A program made the translations under genes and the position numbers. From positions 806,001 through 870,000 of the forward strand of contig NC_016818.1 of the NCBI RefSeq assembly GCF_000241955.1: DNA of 64,000 nucleotides, given 5' to 3'. This DNA is from Rahnella aquatilis CIP 78.65 = ATCC 33071. Lineage in GTDB: Bacteria; Pseudomonadota; Gammaproteobacteria; Enterobacterales; Enterobacteriaceae. The notes under the pieces were generated by a model, which was not told where the DNA came from, did not search any database, and saw only the letters and a program-made list of their open reading frames with translations. This document shows positions 44,250 through 54,891 of this stretch, piece by piece (the stretch's first letter is position 1; the number at the start of each line of letters is the position of its first letter).

Positions 44250-46877
44250 ATGACTGTTTCCCGCGTTCATCTGACCCCGCATATGCACTGGGATCGCGAA
44301 TGGTATTTCACGACGGAAGCCTCGCGGATCCTGCTGGTTAATAACATGGCGGAGATCCTCGATCGTCTGGAAAATGACGCTGACTATCCGTTTTACGTCA
44401 TGGACGGACAAACGGCGATCCTCGAAGATTATTTTGCCGTCTGCCCGGAAAACCGTCCGCGTGTGAAAGCGCTGGTCGAAGCCGGAAAGCTGATTATCGG
44501 CCCGTGGTATACGCAGACCGACACGATGGTGGTCAGTGGCGAATCCATCCTGCGTAATCTGCTTTATGGTATGCGCGACTGCCGCGAGTTTGGTGAGCCC
44601 ATGAAAATCGGCTATCTGCCGGATTCCTTCAGCATGTCTTCTCAGCTTCCACATATCTTTAACGGGTTTGGCCTGCAACATGCCATGTTCTGGCGCGGCT
44701 GCTCGGAACGCCACGGCACGGATAAAACCGAATTCCGCTGGCAGAGTAACGACGGCAGCGAAGTCACCGTGCAGGTGCTACCGCTGGGTTATGCCATCGG
44801 CAAATATTTACCCGAGGATGAAAAGGCGCTGCGCGAACGGCTGGATAAGTATTTGCCGGTGCTGGAAGCGGCGTCGCTGACCGGCGATATTCTGCTGCCT
44901 AACGGTCATGATCAGATGCCGCTGCAGCAAAATATCTTTACCATCATGGAGATGCTGCGGCGGATTTACCCGCAGCGCAGTTTCCAGCTGAGCCGTTTTG
45001 AAGAAATTTTTGAACGCATCGATGCCATCAAACCGCAACTGGCGTTGTTGCGGGGGGAATTTAACGATGGCAAATACATGCGCGTTCACCGCACCATTTC
45101 CTCGACCCGTATGGACATCAAACAAGCCAACGCAGCGATTGAGAACAAAATCGTCAATGTGCTCGAACCCTTGTGTTCCATCGCCTGGCGCTTGGGTTTT
45201 GATTACCATCACGGTCTGATCGAAAAAATGTGGAAGGAAATCATGAAGAACCACGCGCACGACAGCATCGGCTGTTGTTGCAGCGACAAGGTTCATCAGG
45301 AAATTATGTCGCGCTTTATTCTCGCTGACGACATGGCCGAAAACCTCATTCAGTTCACGATGCGTAAAATCATCGACAACCTGCAACCCGACGGTCACAC
45401 CGCTGACCGGCTGGCGCTGTTCAACTTCTCGCTGTATCCGCGGCAGGAAACGGTCAATACCACCGTGCGGATACGGGCGTCCTCTTTCAGCCTGACTGAC
45501 GGGCAGGGCAGTACGGTGCCTTATTTCATCCGCGAAGCGCGGGAAATCGATCCGGGGCTGGTGGACAGGCAGATTGTGCATTACGGCAATTACGAACCCT
45601 TTATGGAATACGACATCCAGCTTTGCGCCACGCTGCCCGCGATGGGCTACGTCACCCTGAACGTTACGCCGCATCAGCCGGGCATTTTGCAGCCCGCGCC
45701 GCAGGGCGAAGAGACGCTGGAAAACGATTATTACCGCGTGACGGTTAACCCGAACGGTACGCTGGATATTCTGGATAAACAGACTTTCCACCGTTATCAG
45801 CAGGTACTGGAACTGGAAAACGGCTCTGACGATGGCGATGAATATGACTATTCTCCGGCGCGTGAGGAATGGGTGCTCACCTCGGGCAGCCTGACGGCTG
45901 AGGTGAGTTATCAGCATCAGCCGTGGCAAAGCACGGCGACCATTTCGCTGAACATGCCGCTCCCCCGCACGCTGGAAGATCGCGCTGCGCGGACGCTCAG
46001 CTGTGAAATGCCTGTAACGATCAACGTGACGCTGGCGAAAAACAGCCGCCGGATTGAAATCGAACTGGCGCTGGAAAACCGCGCGGAAGATCACCGGTTG
46101 CGGGTACTGATCCCGACGCCGTTTGCCAGCCAGACAGTGGTAGCCGACAATCAGTTTGGTTGTATTACCCGCCCGGTAAATGATGCGGCGATGGACAACT
46201 GGGAAGCAGAAAGCTGGAAAGAAGCGCCGGTACCGGTATGGCAGCTAATGAATTTCGCGGCATTACAGGACGGCAATCATGGGCTGGCGCTGTTTACCGA
46301 AGGGTTGCGTGAGTTTGAGGTGGTCGGCGAATCCTATAATACCTTCGCCCTGACGCTGTTTCGCGCCGTCGGTGTTTTGGGTAAGGAAAATCTGTTGCTG
46401 CGTCCTGGACGTCCTTCCGGCATCAAAATGCCGACGCCGGATTCGCAGATGGCAGGCAAACAGGTTTACCGTTTCGCCCTGTTCGGTTTCAGCGGCGATC
46501 CTGTTCAGGCAAATGCCATGCAACATGCGCGGGATTATCTGACGCCGGTGCGCACCTACAACAAAATGCCGTATGACGCGATGAAGCTGAATCTGACGAA
46601 AAACAAAACCCCGTCGCGTTTCAGCCTGATGCACAAATGCATATCGGGTACGGTGTTAAGCGCCCTGAAAAAAGCCGAAGATGAAGAGGCGCTGATTGTG
46701 CGGGTTTATAACCCCTCGGAAACGCAAAGCACGCAGGATAATTTGCAGATTAATGTCACTGTGGCCGAATGGCAGGAAGTCCGCATGGATGAAACGCAGG
46801 CCTCTTCTCACCATAAAAAAGGTGACCTGGGGACATTTAAACCCAGCCAGTCAAAGAGTTTTCGCATTCATTTTTAA
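44250..46877 (+). CDS. mngB: Mannosylglycerate hydrolase, alpha-mannosidase GH38
   Basis: Cytosolic glycoside hydrolase family 38 enzyme that splits mannosyl-glycerate 6-phosphate into mannose 6-phosphate and glycerate. 875 residues (E. coli 877). The N-terminal catalytic domain begins [15 protein letters not shown], with zinc ligands in PHMHWD; the nucleophile Asp is in [19 protein letters not shown] is a further family signature. The C-terminal beta domains follow. It starts 50 bases after mngA with AAAGGA as ribosome-binding site and ends before a strong terminator. Confidence 0.95.
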   Translation: MTVSRVHLTPHMHWDREWYFTTEASRILLVNNMAEILDRLENDADYPFYVMDGQTAILEDYFAVCPENRPRVKALVEAGKLIIGPWYTQTDTMVVSGESILRNLLYGMRDCREFGEPMKIGYLPDSFSMSSQLPHIFNGFGLQHAMFWRGCSERHGTDKTEFRWQSNDGSEVTVQVLPLGYAIGKYLPEDEKALRERLDKYLPVLEAASLTGDILLPNGHDQMPLQQNIFTIMEMLRRIYPQRSFQLSRFEEIFERIDAIKPQLALLRGEFNDGKYMRVHRTISSTRMDIKQANAAIENKIVNVLEPLCSIAWRLGFDYHHGLIEKMWKEIMKNHAHDSIGCCCSDKVHQEIMSRFILADDMAENLIQFTMRKIIDNLQPDGHTADRLALFNFSLYPRQETVNTTVRIRASSFSLTDGQGSTVPYFIREAREIDPGLVDRQIVHYGNYEPFMEYDIQLCATLPAMGYVTLNVTPHQPGILQPAPQGEETLENDYYRVTVNPNGTLDILDKQTFHRYQQVLELENGSDDGDEYDYSPAREEWVLTSGSLTAEVSYQHQPWQSTATISLNMPLPRTLEDRAARTLSCEMPVTINVTLAKNSRRIEIELALENRAEDHRLRVLIPTPFASQTVVADNQFGCITRPVNDAAMDNWEAESWKEAPVPVWQLMNFAALQDGNHGLALFTEGLREFEVVGESYNTFALTLFRAVGVLGKENLLLRPGRPSGIKMPTPDSQMAGKQVYRFALFGFSGDPVQANAMQHARDYLTPVRTYNKMPYDAMKLNLTKNKTPSRFSLMHKCISGTVLSALKKAEDEEALIVRVYNPSETQSTQDNLQINVTVAEWQEVRMDETQASSHHKKGDLGTFKPSQSKSFRIHF

Positions 46878-46902
46878 CGTTAACGGGTTGCAAAAATAGA
46901 AA

Positions 46903-46931
46903 ACGGAGCCCGAAGGCTCCGTCGTCTTTTT
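46903..46931 (+). terminator. Intrinsic terminator of mngAB
   Basis: ACGGAGCC/GGCTCCGT stem with a CGAA tetraloop and a T-rich tail, 26 bases past the mngB stop. Confidence 0.88.
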
Positions 46932-47028
46932 AGCAACTGCGCGGCAATGAGGGAGCCACGCGGATGTTTCAGCTTTTTAAGCCATATTCCCGACACAGGA
47001 GTGAAACATCACAAATTGCCTCTTTACG

Positions 47029-47334
47029 TTAGCGGCGTCCCAACAGAACACCGATAACAATACCGATTGCCGCACCTGCACCGACGCCGTACCACGGATT
47101 ATCTTTCACATAATCATTGGCTGTAGCCGCCGCTTCACGCGCCTGCTGACTCAATTTTTCGCTGTTGAAACGAGCACGGGTTTCACGCAGAACACCCTGT
47201 GCTTTACTGCGGATTTTATCCAATTCATCCCTGGATTTATCACCTGCAGACTGAAGCACTTCATCCAGCGTGTCTGCCAGCAGGGTGACGTCCTGATCGA
47301 CATTTTTTTCAATTTTATCTTTTCTGTTAAACAT
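47029..47334 (-). CDS. ygaM: ElaB/YgaM/YqjD-family membrane-anchored ribosome-binding protein
   Basis: A 101-residue protein with a long amphipathic helical part (about 1-70) and a C-terminal tail-anchor containing GVGAGAAIGIVIGVLLGRR. The NPWYGVG segment before the anchor is typical. Family members sit in the inner membrane and bind ribosomes in stationary phase. Start ATG 47334 (MFNRKDK) matches E. coli YgaM; GTG 47376 is further upstream. In E. coli it neighbours nrdH; here the mng genes lie between. Confidence 0.88.
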   Translation of the reverse strand: MFNRKDKIEKNVDQDVTLLADTLDEVLQSAGDKSRDELDKIRSKAQGVLRETRARFNSEKLSQQAREAAATANDYVKDNPWYGVGAGAAIGIVIGVLLGRR

Positions 47335-47608
47335 TCCGTCTCTCCTTGTGTGACTGTTATCATAAGCATAGACCATAATGTTGTACCGGATGGTTCTTTA
47401 AGGACAAAGGTCTGTGATTTCGGGGCTTTTCAGGCCATGTCACTGCGTCACAAAGTCAGGTGCGGCGCGGGCTGGCGTGATACAGATCAGATTTTTCTGC
47501 AAAACAAAATTCGCGTTACAGCCCATAACATTTTTAACCCGTTTTGAGGGAAAAACCTGTTTATACTGTGTATTCCACTCCCTGTGATCTCATTTTTCGG
47601 GTCCGCCC

Positions 47609-48805
47609 ATGTCTTTAAGTACGCTTCGTTCTAACGCTCTGCTCAATAAACGCATTTTGTCGTTCATGCTGTTCACTTTCGTTGTCTATCTGACCATTGG
47701 TTTGCCGCTCGCGGTGCTGCCGGGATTTGTGCATAACACGCTGGGATACAACTCCGTGCTGGCGGGGCTGGTGATCAGTGTTCAGTATTTCTCTACGCTC
47801 ATCAGCCGTCCGCACGCCGGGCGATATGCCGATCTCCTTGGCCCAAAACGGGTGGTCATTTTTGGCCTGATTTGCTGCGGGTTCAGCGGGGTCTTTTACG
47901 TGCTGGCGTATCTGCTCTCCGCCATTCCGCTGGCGAGTTTGCTGCTGCTGTGCATCGGCCGCGTTTTTCTGGGGGTCGGTGAAAGCTTCGGCAGCACCGG
48001 GACCACGCTGTGGGGGATCGGCGCGGTCGGCGCAAAACACACGGCGCGGGTGATTTCATGGAACGGCGTGGCGACGTATGGCGCGATGGCGGTCGGCGCG
48101 CCGCTCGGGGTACTGCTTAATCACGGTTACGGGCTGATGGGCGTGGCGGTGTTAATTATGGTAGCCGCCGCATTTGCCGCGATACTGGCCTGCATGAAAG
48201 CCGCGATTTCTGTCACCGCCGGTAAACGTATTGCCTTCAAAGCGGTGGTCGGGCGCATCTGGTTGTATGGACTCGGGCTGGGGTTCGGCACCATCGGCTT
48301 TGGCGTTATCGCCACCTTTATTACCCTTTACTACGCCGATAAAGGCTGGAGCGGGGCGGCCTTTACGCTCACCTTATTCAGCCTCGGATTTGTCGGTGCA
48401 CGCCTTATATTTGGCAACATGATTAACCGGTTCGGTGGCCTGCGGGTCTCACTGGTCTCCTTTGTGTTGGAAGTTGCGGGCTTACTGATGATCTGGCTGG
48501 GGCACGATCCGTTATCGGTGCAACTGGGCGCCTTTCTTACCGGTTCAGGTTTCTCGCTGATTTTCCCGGCGCTGGGCGTGGAAGCGGTAAAACAGGTGCC
48601 GCCGCAAAATCAGGGCACGGCACTGGGGCTATATTCCGCCTTTCTCGATCTGGGGCTCGGCATTACCGGGCCGGTAGCCGGGCTGATTATTTCCCATTTT
48701 GGAACGCCGTCTATTTATCTGGCAGCGGCATTTATGGTGGTGATTGCCTGGCTGCTGACCCTCAGATTATGGGTTACGACGTCGCGGCAATCTCCTGCGG
48801 AATAG
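47609..48805 (+). CDS. MFS transporter, YhhS-like
   Basis: Major facilitator of 398 residues with twelve membrane segments; UPF0226 signatures YLTIGLPLAVLPGFVH and SRPHAGRYADLLGPK are clear, closer to YhhS than YfcJ. Substrate not established. No strong ribosome-binding site is seen before the ATG. It stands alone between ygaM and ygaC and is absent from that place in E. coli. Confidence 0.88.
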   Translation: MSLSTLRSNALLNKRILSFMLFTFVVYLTIGLPLAVLPGFVHNTLGYNSVLAGLVISVQYFSTLISRPHAGRYADLLGPKRVVIFGLICCGFSGVFYVLAYLLSAIPLASLLLLCIGRVFLGVGESFGSTGTTLWGIGAVGAKHTARVISWNGVATYGAMAVGAPLGVLLNHGYGLMGVAVLIMVAAAFAAILACMKAAISVTAGKRIAFKAVVGRIWLYGLGLGFGTIGFGVIATFITLYYADKGWSGAAFTLTLFSLGFVGARLIFGNMINRFGGLRVSLVSFVLEVAGLLMIWLGHDPLSVQLGAFLTGSGFSLIFPALGVEAVKQVPPQNQGTALGLYSAFLDLGLGITGPVAGLIISHFGTPSIYLAAAFMVVIAWLLTLRLWVTTSRQSPAE

Positions 48806-48931
48806 CCCTTTCAATGGCAGGGGGAATGCGTTTAGATAAATCCTAAATACGCCAAAATTTGGGATAAACGCATTGTCTGGCAGAGTTATTGCGGTAAGGT
48901 CGCCTTGCGGTTAAAGAAGCGAGGAGCAACC

Positions 48932-49267
48932 ATGTATTTACGGCCAGATGAAGTGGCACGTGTTTTAGAAAACTCAGGGTTTGAACGTGATTTTATTGAT
49001 GATAAAGCCTACGGTTACCGCCGGGGCGAGCACTATGTGTATGTAAACCGGGAAGCGCGGTTTGGCCGGACTGCCCTGGTAATACACCCGGCGCTGAAAG
49101 AGCGCAGTGAGCGTTTTGCTGAACCTACAGCATCGTTTCGCAGCAGTGAAGCTTACAAGAATTTCCCGCTGGATGTCTCCAGCGACAATGAAACTTACTA
49201 TGGCATTTGCCATGGTTTCAGTTCACGCCAGATCCTGGCCAGTTATCTGGACAACGTTTTCAGGTAA
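48932..49267 (+). CDS. ygaC: DUF2002 family protein YgaC
   Basis: Small cytosolic protein of 111 residues with the conserved start [13 protein letters not shown] and core [27 protein letters not shown]. Function unknown. GAGGAG precedes ATG 48932; an upstream in-frame start (48905) would include the ribosome-binding site and is rejected. E. coli ygaC is Fur-repressed; I see no clear Fur box here. Confidence 0.9.
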   Translation: MYLRPDEVARVLENSGFERDFIDDKAYGYRRGEHYVYVNREARFGRTALVIHPALKERSERFAEPTASFRSSEAYKNFPLDVSSDNETYYGICHGFSSRQILASYLDNVFR

Positions 49268-49292
49268 TCCGGCGACGTTGCAGGGTGATGCG

Positions 49293-49321
49293 AAAAAGCC
49301 ACTGAATTCAGTGGCTTTTTT
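49293..49321. terminator. Bidirectional terminator between ygaC and yicN
   Basis: AAAAAGCCACTGA/TCAGTGGCTTTTT, a near-perfect stem with T runs on both strands between two convergent genes. Confidence 0.92.
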
Positions 49322-49324
49322 ACG

Positions 49325-49765
49325 TTAAACCAGATGGATTTGATTATAGGTTTCGTTGTAGTCGCGGCGAAACTGCGCCAGCTCGAAGGGTTCGATATCC
49401 AGTTCGGCAAAATAGAACAGCGCCAGCTCGGCGTGTTCGCTGCTTAACTGTGGCGGCAGATGCGCGCGCACTAAAATGTTTCGCCAGCGGACGATATTCT
49501 CTTCCGAAGGATCTTTAATAAACGTCTGATAAATAAAAACAACATAAGCAGCTTTGCGGATTTCTTCAGCATAGCCACCGCTGATTGAGCGGATAAACAT
49601 CTGGCTCTGACGTTTGCCCATTTCCAGCAACATGGAATCGATATAAACCGGCTTTATTTTCAACAGACTGGCGAGAGAATCATTCGCTTTACGGGTATCT
49701 GCTGTCATAAACCAATAACCCACAATAAAAACCACAACAATTGCAGCAAGCATAATCCATATCAT
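49325..49765 (-). CDS. yicN: DUF1198 family membrane protein YicN
   Basis: Protein of 146 residues with one N-terminal membrane segment (MIWIMLAAIVVVFIVGYW) and a helical soluble part. It aligns by eye with E. coli YicN (ENIVRWRNILVRA against the similar ENLLQWHRILQKA). Function unknown. I start at MIWIML by family; a longer frame starts at 49813. Confidence 0.82.
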   Translation of the reverse strand: MIWIMLAAIVVVFIVGYWFMTADTRKANDSLASLLKIKPVYIDSMLLEMGKRQSQMFIRSISGGYAEEIRKAAYVVFIYQTFIKDPSEENIVRWRNILVRAHLPPQLSSEHAELALFYFAELDIEPFELAQFRRDYNETYNQIHLV

Positions 49766-49966
49766 TCTGGACTCTGGCCTCCGGCCTTTTCTGGCGTGAT
49801 GTGAAAGGTGCATGCAACACCCGATGCTGCGAGTTTATCTGCTAATCAGGGGAAATACGTGAAGGAGTGACAAAGAATTTGCGCCCGCTGAGCAGAATGT
49901 CATTGTAGGGTCATGGGATATTGATTAATTCCGTGTAAAAACACATGAACTTTTAAGGAGTGAAAG

Positions 49967-50497
49967 ATGGCCAGAAACATTGAGATCAAAGCCCGGATTG
50001 ATGATTTTTCCGCACTGTATGAAAAAATTGCGCTGCTTTCTGATGGATTGCCGGACATCATTGAGCAGGACGACACCTTTTTCGTGTGTCCGCACGGACG
50101 CCTGAAATTACGCACATTAGCACCCGACCGCGGCGAGTTGATTTTCTATCAGCGTCCTGACAAGGCGGGTCCGAAAACCAGTTTCTACACGCTTTCAGAA
50201 ACGCATGATCCTGACAGTCTGCGCGAAACCCTGACGCTGGCCTATGGCGCTGCCGGACGGGTCATCAAACAGCGCACCCTTTTTATGACCGGACGAACCC
50301 GCCTGCATCTCGACAGGGTAAAAGGACTGGGCGATTATCTGGAATTCGAAGTCGTGCTCGCTGATGATGAAACGCAGGAGCAAGGTATTGCCATTGCAGA
50401 AGATTTACTGGAACGGCTGGGGATTGACCGCCAGGAACTGGTGGATCAGGCGTATGTGGATTTGCTGAATGCGAAAGGCAAACACCTTCACGATTAA
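49967..50497 (+). CDS. CYTH-domain protein (class IV adenylate cyclase-like)
   Basis: CYTH superfamily, 176 residues, an eight-stranded tunnel that binds triphosphates with metals. The start MARNIEIKARIDD holds the paired Glu/Lys motif; further conserved charged strands are GRLKLRT, ELIFYQRPD, TRLHLDRVKGLGDYLEFEV. The ARNIEIKAR form is that of CyaB-like class IV cyclases, but substrate (ATP, thiamine triphosphate or other) cannot be read from sequence. AAGGAG stands before the ATG. Confidence 0.85.
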   Translation: MARNIEIKARIDDFSALYEKIALLSDGLPDIIEQDDTFFVCPHGRLKLRTLAPDRGELIFYQRPDKAGPKTSFYTLSETHDPDSLRETLTLAYGAAGRVIKQRTLFMTGRTRLHLDRVKGLGDYLEFEVVLADDETQEQGIAIAEDLLERLGIDRQELVDQAYVDLLNAKGKHLHD

Positions 50498-50507
50498 ATT
50501 CACCATC

Positions 50508-50532
50508 ACCGCCTTCATATCAGGAAGGCGGT
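50508..50532. terminator. Hairpin between convergent CYTH gene and ygfZ
   Basis: ACCGCCTTC and GAAGGCGGT pair perfectly over a 7-base loop. No T run follows, so termination may be weak or need Rho. Confidence 0.5.
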
Positions 50533-50545
50533 AATATGTTGAAAG

Positions 50546-51538
50546 TTACTTGGTTTCTTCCAGCGAATACGGCAGCGGCTGAATGCTCAACTGGCTGGTC
50601 GCGTCATCGCGCACCCGCAGACGGGCATCGGCTTGCAGATCGTTATTCAGCACGGCCTGAACCCAAAGCGTGCCGTCGCTGAGCTGAACCGCCGCGAGAA
50701 CGGTGCCGGTCCGGCGCCAGTTTTCACCCAGTTGCAGTTCGAGATCGTCCGCCGGTGCAGGTACTTTGCTCCCTTTACCAGCCAGCCAGTACAGTGCACG
50801 TTTGTTCGCCCCACGGTATTTCGCACGCGCCACCATTTCCTGACCGGCATAGCAGCCTTTGGTAAAGCTGATGCCGTCGAGCGCCTGAATGTTGGTGGCC
50901 TGCGGGATAAACTGCACGGCGTTGGCGGTATCAATGACCGGGAAACCGGCTTCGATATCCAGCGCCAGCCATTGCTGACTGTCGTTGCGCTGTGCCTGTT
51001 CACCCAGTTCTTCCACCACCTGACGGGCTTTTTCCGGGCTGGTGACAATCAGATAACGCTCGGCGGGCAGGGAGAAATGCAGCAGGGTGGTTTCATCTTG
51101 TTGTACGACCTGCTGTTCCGCCGTTGGCAAGGTTGAAAAAAGTCCGGTCAGTGCCGCACTGGCCTGAAAACCGGCCACACCGAGCAGCACCACATCGTCA
51201 TCGGCAGTGAACGTCACTTTAGAAAATACCGCGTACTTTTTGATTTCCGTTAGCTGTGTGTCGCGTAAATTGCGGCGTTCAATAAACGCCATACCATCGC
51301 CACGCTTGAACAGGCGCAAATTACTCCACATTTTCCCTTTCGCATCACAGTGCGCACAGAGAATATGCTGATCGGCGGCCAGTGCATCGACATCCGCAGT
51401 GACCTGGCCTTGCAGGTATTTCACGGTGTCTGCACCGGTCATGGTCACCTGTGCCCAGTCTTCCAGTGAAATCAGCGTCAGCGGAAGGTGGGAAGACGCT
51501 GAAGGTTTTTGCGGTGGAAAGGGAAATTCGTTAGCCAT
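50546..51538 (-). CDS. ygfZ: Folate-binding Fe-S/tRNA-modification protein YgfZ
   Basis: GcvT-like folate-binding protein that supports iron-sulfur enzymes such as MiaB. 330 residues with the signature KGCYAGQE (in [16 protein letters not shown], about residue 228), whose cysteine is essential in E. coli. Divergent from sdhE, as in E. coli. Confidence 0.95.
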   Translation of the reverse strand: MANEFPFPPQKPSASSHLPLTLISLEDWAQVTMTGADTVKYLQGQVTADVDALAADQHILCAHCDAKGKMWSNLRLFKRGDGMAFIERRNLRDTQLTEIKKYAVFSKVTFTADDDVVLLGVAGFQASAALTGLFSTLPTAEQQVVQQDETTLLHFSLPAERYLIVTSPEKARQVVEELGEQAQRNDSQQWLALDIEAGFPVIDTANAVQFIPQATNIQALDGISFTKGCYAGQEMVARAKYRGANKRALYWLAGKGSKVPAPADDLELQLGENWRRTGTVLAAVQLSDGTLWVQAVLNNDLQADARLRVRDDATSQLSIQPLPYSLEETK

Positions 51539-51798
51539 TTTCTAATCCCGGTCTGTGAAATGTGACTGATGCCTCATGGTAAAAGAGCCCACCCGCTTTG
51601 AAAACAGTTATTGGTGCCTTTTCCAGGATGCCTTCCAGAGAATGTAAGACAAACGGCAGGTTTGCATCAGGTTTTCCAGCACATCACATAGATTGACAAA
51701 ACAGGGCACTGAAAAGTTACGCCCCTGCGCAACGGGCTGTTAGAATCGCTTTCTATATAAAAGAATTCTCATTCTGTATCCTAAAAAAGAGTCTTGTT

Positions 51799-52083
51799 AT
51801 GGAAAGCAAAAACCCACTGGATATTAATAATCGATCCCGCGTTCACTGGGCCTGCCGTCGTGGCATGCGCGAGCTGGATATCTCCATCATGCCGTTCTTC
51901 GAATATGAATATGATTCGCTGAGCGAGACCGATAAAGAAGTGTTTGTCCGCCTGCTGACCTGTGATGATCCGGATCTGTTCAACTGGCTGATGAATCACG
52001 GCGAACCGAAAGACACCGAATTGCAGCGTATGGTCGCCCTTATCCAGACTCGAAACAAAGCCCGTGGCCCTGTGGCGATGTGA
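51799..52083 (+). CDS. sdhE: FAD assembly factor SdhE
   Basis: Small (94 residues) antitoxin-like five-helix protein that helps insert FAD covalently into SdhA and FrdA. The essential RGxxE motif is present in RRGMRELD. It overlaps the cptA start by 20 bases. Confidence 0.95.
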   Translation: MESKNPLDINNRSRVHWACRRGMRELDISIMPFFEYEYDSLSETDKEVFVRLLTCDDPDLFNWLMNHGEPKDTELQRMVALIQTRNKARGPVAM

Positions 52084-52516
52084 TCTCAGGGTGTCCTGGC
52101 GCAGTCAGTTGATTTCACTGGGATGTTATGGCGGAGTGATGTTGCTGATTTTGCTGGCACCCTGGCCTGCAGGTTACTGGCCGGTATGGATGGCGTTGCT
52201 TTTGCTGGTGCTGTTTGAATGCATCCGCAGCCAGCGGCGTATTACGGCGCGTACGGGCGAAATGATCCTGCTCGAGGATAACCGTCTTTTGTGGCGCGGC
52301 CATGAATGGCAGATTAAACAACCGGTATGGATGATAAGCCATGGCGTACTGCTCTCGCTGCGTCGCGAAAAGCGTAAAGGCGGGCTGGCGCAGGCGATGC
52401 GCAGTTCAAGGCAGCGATTATGGCTGGCGTCGGATAGTATGAGTCTGGAGGAGTGGCGGCGGTTGCGACAGATATTGCTCAGTAGCACTCCGCGCAGCCC
52501 GGCAAAACCGGGCTGA
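52064..52516 (+). CDS. cptA: Inner-membrane protein CptA (YgfX)
   Basis: 150 residues, two membrane segments (about 18-55) and a cytosolic C-terminal part; reported to interact with MreB and FtsZ, and named as toxin partner of SdhE, a role that is disputed. GTG at 52064, inside the sdhE end, gives [15 protein letters not shown], equivalent to the GTG start of E. coli ygfX. The C-terminal loop [15 protein letters not shown] is longer than in E. coli. Confidence 0.9.
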   Translation: MALWRCDLRVSWRSQLISLGCYGGVMLLILLAPWPAGYWPVWMALLLLVLFECIRSQRRITARTGEMILLEDNRLLWRGHEWQIKQPVWMISHGVLLSLRREKRKGGLAQAMRSSRQRLWLASDSMSLEEWRRLRQILLSSTPRSPAKPG

Positions 52517-52562
52517 GAGAGGCCATGTTCATGGAAGGCTGACGCTGATTTATTATGCTGCG

Positions 52563-53081
52563 TTAAAGCAGGGCGTCCATTTCCAGCAGGATCTGCTCGC
52601 ACCATTGTTGCAGGCGTTCTTCGGTAAGATCGAACTGGTTCACATCATCCAGAGCCAGCCCGACGAAATGTTTACCGTCCGCACTCAGTGGTTTCGGACT
52701 GGTGAATTCAAAGCCTTCTGTCGGCCAGAAGCCAATGAAATGCACGCCAAGGGGAACCAACTGATGATAAAGCATGCCGAGTGCGTCAAGGAACCATTCG
52801 CCGTAGCCGAGCTGGTCGCCCATGCCATACATGGCCACGATTTTGCCGCGTAATTTCAGCGTCGGAAGTTGATTCCAGACCGCTTCCCAGTCTTCCTGGA
52901 TTTCGCCAAAATCCCATGTCGGGATGCCCAGGATCAGGATGTTGTAGTCTTCCATCCTGTCGGGATCAACATCTTTTATGTTATGCAAATCAACCAGTTC
53001 TTCGCCCAAAATATCGCGGATTTTTTCCGCCGCCATTTCGGTGTAACAGGTGCTGGAACCGTAGAAAAGTCCGATCTTCAT
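52563..53081 (-). CDS. fldB: Flavodoxin 2
   Basis: Cytosolic electron carrier with FMN. 172 residues. The phosphate loop is [16 protein letters not shown] at the N terminus and the isoalloxazine loops contain [14 protein letters not shown] and [12 protein letters not shown]. The start at 53081 follows E. coli (M-x-x-GLFYGSS); an ATG four codons upstream (53093) cannot be excluded, and neither has a strong ribosome-binding site. Divergent from xerD. Confidence 0.93.
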   Translation of the reverse strand: MKIGLFYGSSTCYTEMAAEKIRDILGEELVDLHNIKDVDPDRMEDYNILILGIPTWDFGEIQEDWEAVWNQLPTLKLRGKIVAMYGMGDQLGYGEWFLDALGMLYHQLVPLGVHFIGFWPTEGFEFTSPKPLSADGKHFVGLALDDVNQFDLTEERLQQWCEQILLEMDALL

Positions 53082-53180
53082 ACTTGCTGCCATAACGTTA
53101 TCAGAATACGAATGGCAGGCAGTGTAGCAGATTTGAGCGCATGAAAGGCATAATGGCCGTCGTGAGTAAGAGGAGTCGGA

Positions 53181-54140
53181 ATGTCAAAACAAGATAATGC
53201 GCGTCCTCAGGATGTTACGCCTGAGCAGGCGGCACAAGCGGTCAATGAGGCCGATCAGAGCCTGACTGAGCAGTTTCTGGATATGCTCTGGATCGAGCGC
53301 AATCTCGCTGAAAATACGTTGTCGTCCTACCGTCAGGATCTGAAATCCCTGCTGGGCTGGCTGCATCATAACAACACGGATCTGCTGCATGTCAGCGCCG
53401 AAGATTTACAGCTATTCCTTTCCGAGAGGATCGAGGGGGGATACAAAGCCACCAGCTCAGCACGGTTGCTCAGCGCGATGCGTCGCCTCTTTCAGTATAT
53501 GAACCGCGAATCCGTGCGCCAGGATGACCCGACCGCGCTGCTGTCTTCGCCAAAATTACCGCAACGCCTGCCGAAAGACCTCAGCGAGGCGCAGGTTGAC
53601 GCATTGCTGGCCTCACCGAGTGTTGATGTGCCTCTTGAACTGCGCGATAAAGCTATGCTGGAGCTGCTTTATGCCACCGGTTTGCGTGTTTCCGAACTGG
53701 TCGGACTGACGCTCAGCGATCTGAGCCTGCGCCAGGGGGTGGTGCGGGTTATCGGTAAAGGCAACAAAGAACGGCTGGTACCGATGGGCGAAGAAGCCGT
53801 GTACTGGATCGAAAATTATTTCGAACACGGCAGGCCGTGGCTGCTGAACGGACAGTCGCTGGATATCGTGTTCCCCAGTAACCGGGCGCAGCAAATGACA
53901 CGCCAGACGTTCTGGCATCGCATCAAACACTATGCGATCCTTGCGGGCATTGATGCGGAACGGTTGTCTCCCCACGTTCTGCGCCATGCTTTCGCCACCC
54001 ACTTATTGAATCACGGTGCGGATCTGCGCGTCGTGCAAATGTTGTTAGGTCACAGTGACTTATCGACCACGCAAATCTATACCCATGTAGCGACTGAACG
54101 ACTCAAACTGCTACATCAACAACATCATCCCCGTGCGTAA
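53181..54140 (+). CDS. xerD: Tyrosine recombinase XerD
   Basis: With XerC resolves chromosome dimers at dif, under FtsK control. Catalytic residues are all present: Arg in ATGLRVSEL, Lys in IGKGNKERL, His/Arg in [12 protein letters not shown], His in LLGHSDLS and Tyr in TTQIYTHV. 319 residues, about 21 longer than E. coli XerD: an N-terminal Gln/Ala/Glu-rich stretch precedes [18 protein letters not shown] before ATG 53181 supports the long start. dsbC follows closely, as in E. coli. Confidence 0.95.
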   Translation: MSKQDNARPQDVTPEQAAQAVNEADQSLTEQFLDMLWIERNLAENTLSSYRQDLKSLLGWLHHNNTDLLHVSAEDLQLFLSERIEGGYKATSSARLLSAMRRLFQYMNRESVRQDDPTALLSSPKLPQRLPKDLSEAQVDALLASPSVDVPLELRDKAMLELLYATGLRVSELVGLTLSDLSLRQGVVRVIGKGNKERLVPMGEEAVYWIENYFEHGRPWLLNGQSLDIVFPSNRAQQMTRQTFWHRIKHYAILAGIDAERLSPHVLRHAFATHLLNHGADLRVVQMLLGHSDLSTTQIYTHVATERLKLLHQQHHPRA

Positions 54141-54162
54141 CAGGCCGGAGAAAAAGGACGAC

Positions 54163-54885
54163 ATGATGAAAAAAGGTTTAATGCTGCTGACACTTCTGGC
54201 TGCGTGTATGAGTTCCGCGGTCCATGCTGACGAAGCAGCAATCAAAGCCACGTTGGGCAAACTGGGCATGAGCCATGCCGGGATCCAGCCTTCGCCGGTA
54301 ACCGGTTTGAGTGCGGTCTCTACCGACAGCGGCACCCTTTACATTACCGACGACGGCAAGCACGTTTTGCAGGGCCCGCTGTATGACGTCAGCGGCAGCC
54401 ATCCGGTTAACGTCACCAACAAAACGCTGGTGAAGAAGATGGATGCGTTACAAAACGAGATGATCATTTATAAAGCCAAAAACGAAAAGCATGTGATCAC
54501 GGTGTTTACTGACATCACCTGCGGCTATTGCCACAAGCTGCATCAGCAGATGCAGGACTATAACGATCTTGGCATAACCATCCGTTATCTGGCCTTCCCG
54601 CGTCAGGGGCTGAATTCCAAAACCGAGAAAGACATGCAGTCGATCTGGTGTACAGGCAACCGCAAAACCAACTTTGATGCGGCAATGCGTGGCGATGACA
54701 TCACGCCTGCTACCTGCAAAACCAGTGATATTGCGAAACACTTTGAGCTGGGCGTTCAGTTCGGCGTGACAGGCACTCCGGCCATCGTGCTGGAAGACGG
54801 AACGTTGATCCCTGGTTATCAGCCGCCAAAAGAAATGGCCGCCATGCTCGACCAGCAGGATCCTTCACATAAAACCGGTGGTTGA
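54163..54885 (+). CDS. dsbC: Thiol:disulfide isomerase DsbC
   Basis: Periplasmic V-shaped dimer that shuffles wrong disulfides, kept reduced by DsbD. A signal peptide ends at SSAVHA-DEA. The N-terminal dimerisation domain is followed by the thioredoxin fold with active site CGYC (in FTDITCGYCHKLH) and the structural cysteine pair of the C-terminal half. Two ATG codons adjoin (54163 and 54166); AAGGA is 4 or 7 bases away, so the second may be used. recJ starts 7 bases after the stop. Confidence 0.95.
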   Translation: MMKKGLMLLTLLAACMSSAVHADEAAIKATLGKLGMSHAGIQPSPVTGLSAVSTDSGTLYITDDGKHVLQGPLYDVSGSHPVNVTNKTLVKKMDALQNEMIIYKAKNEKHVITVFTDITCGYCHKLHQQMQDYNDLGITIRYLAFPRQGLNSKTEKDMQSIWCTGNRKTNFDAAMRGDDITPATCKTSDIAKHFELGVQFGVTGTPAIVLEDGTLIPGYQPPKEMAAMLDQQDPSHKTGG

Positions 54886-54891
54886 TTTTTC

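Noticed and set aside
44808..46094. Minus-strand open frame of 428 codons
   Set aside because: Antisense shadow of mngB; no motifs, histidine/arginine-rich composition typical of reversed GC-biased codons.
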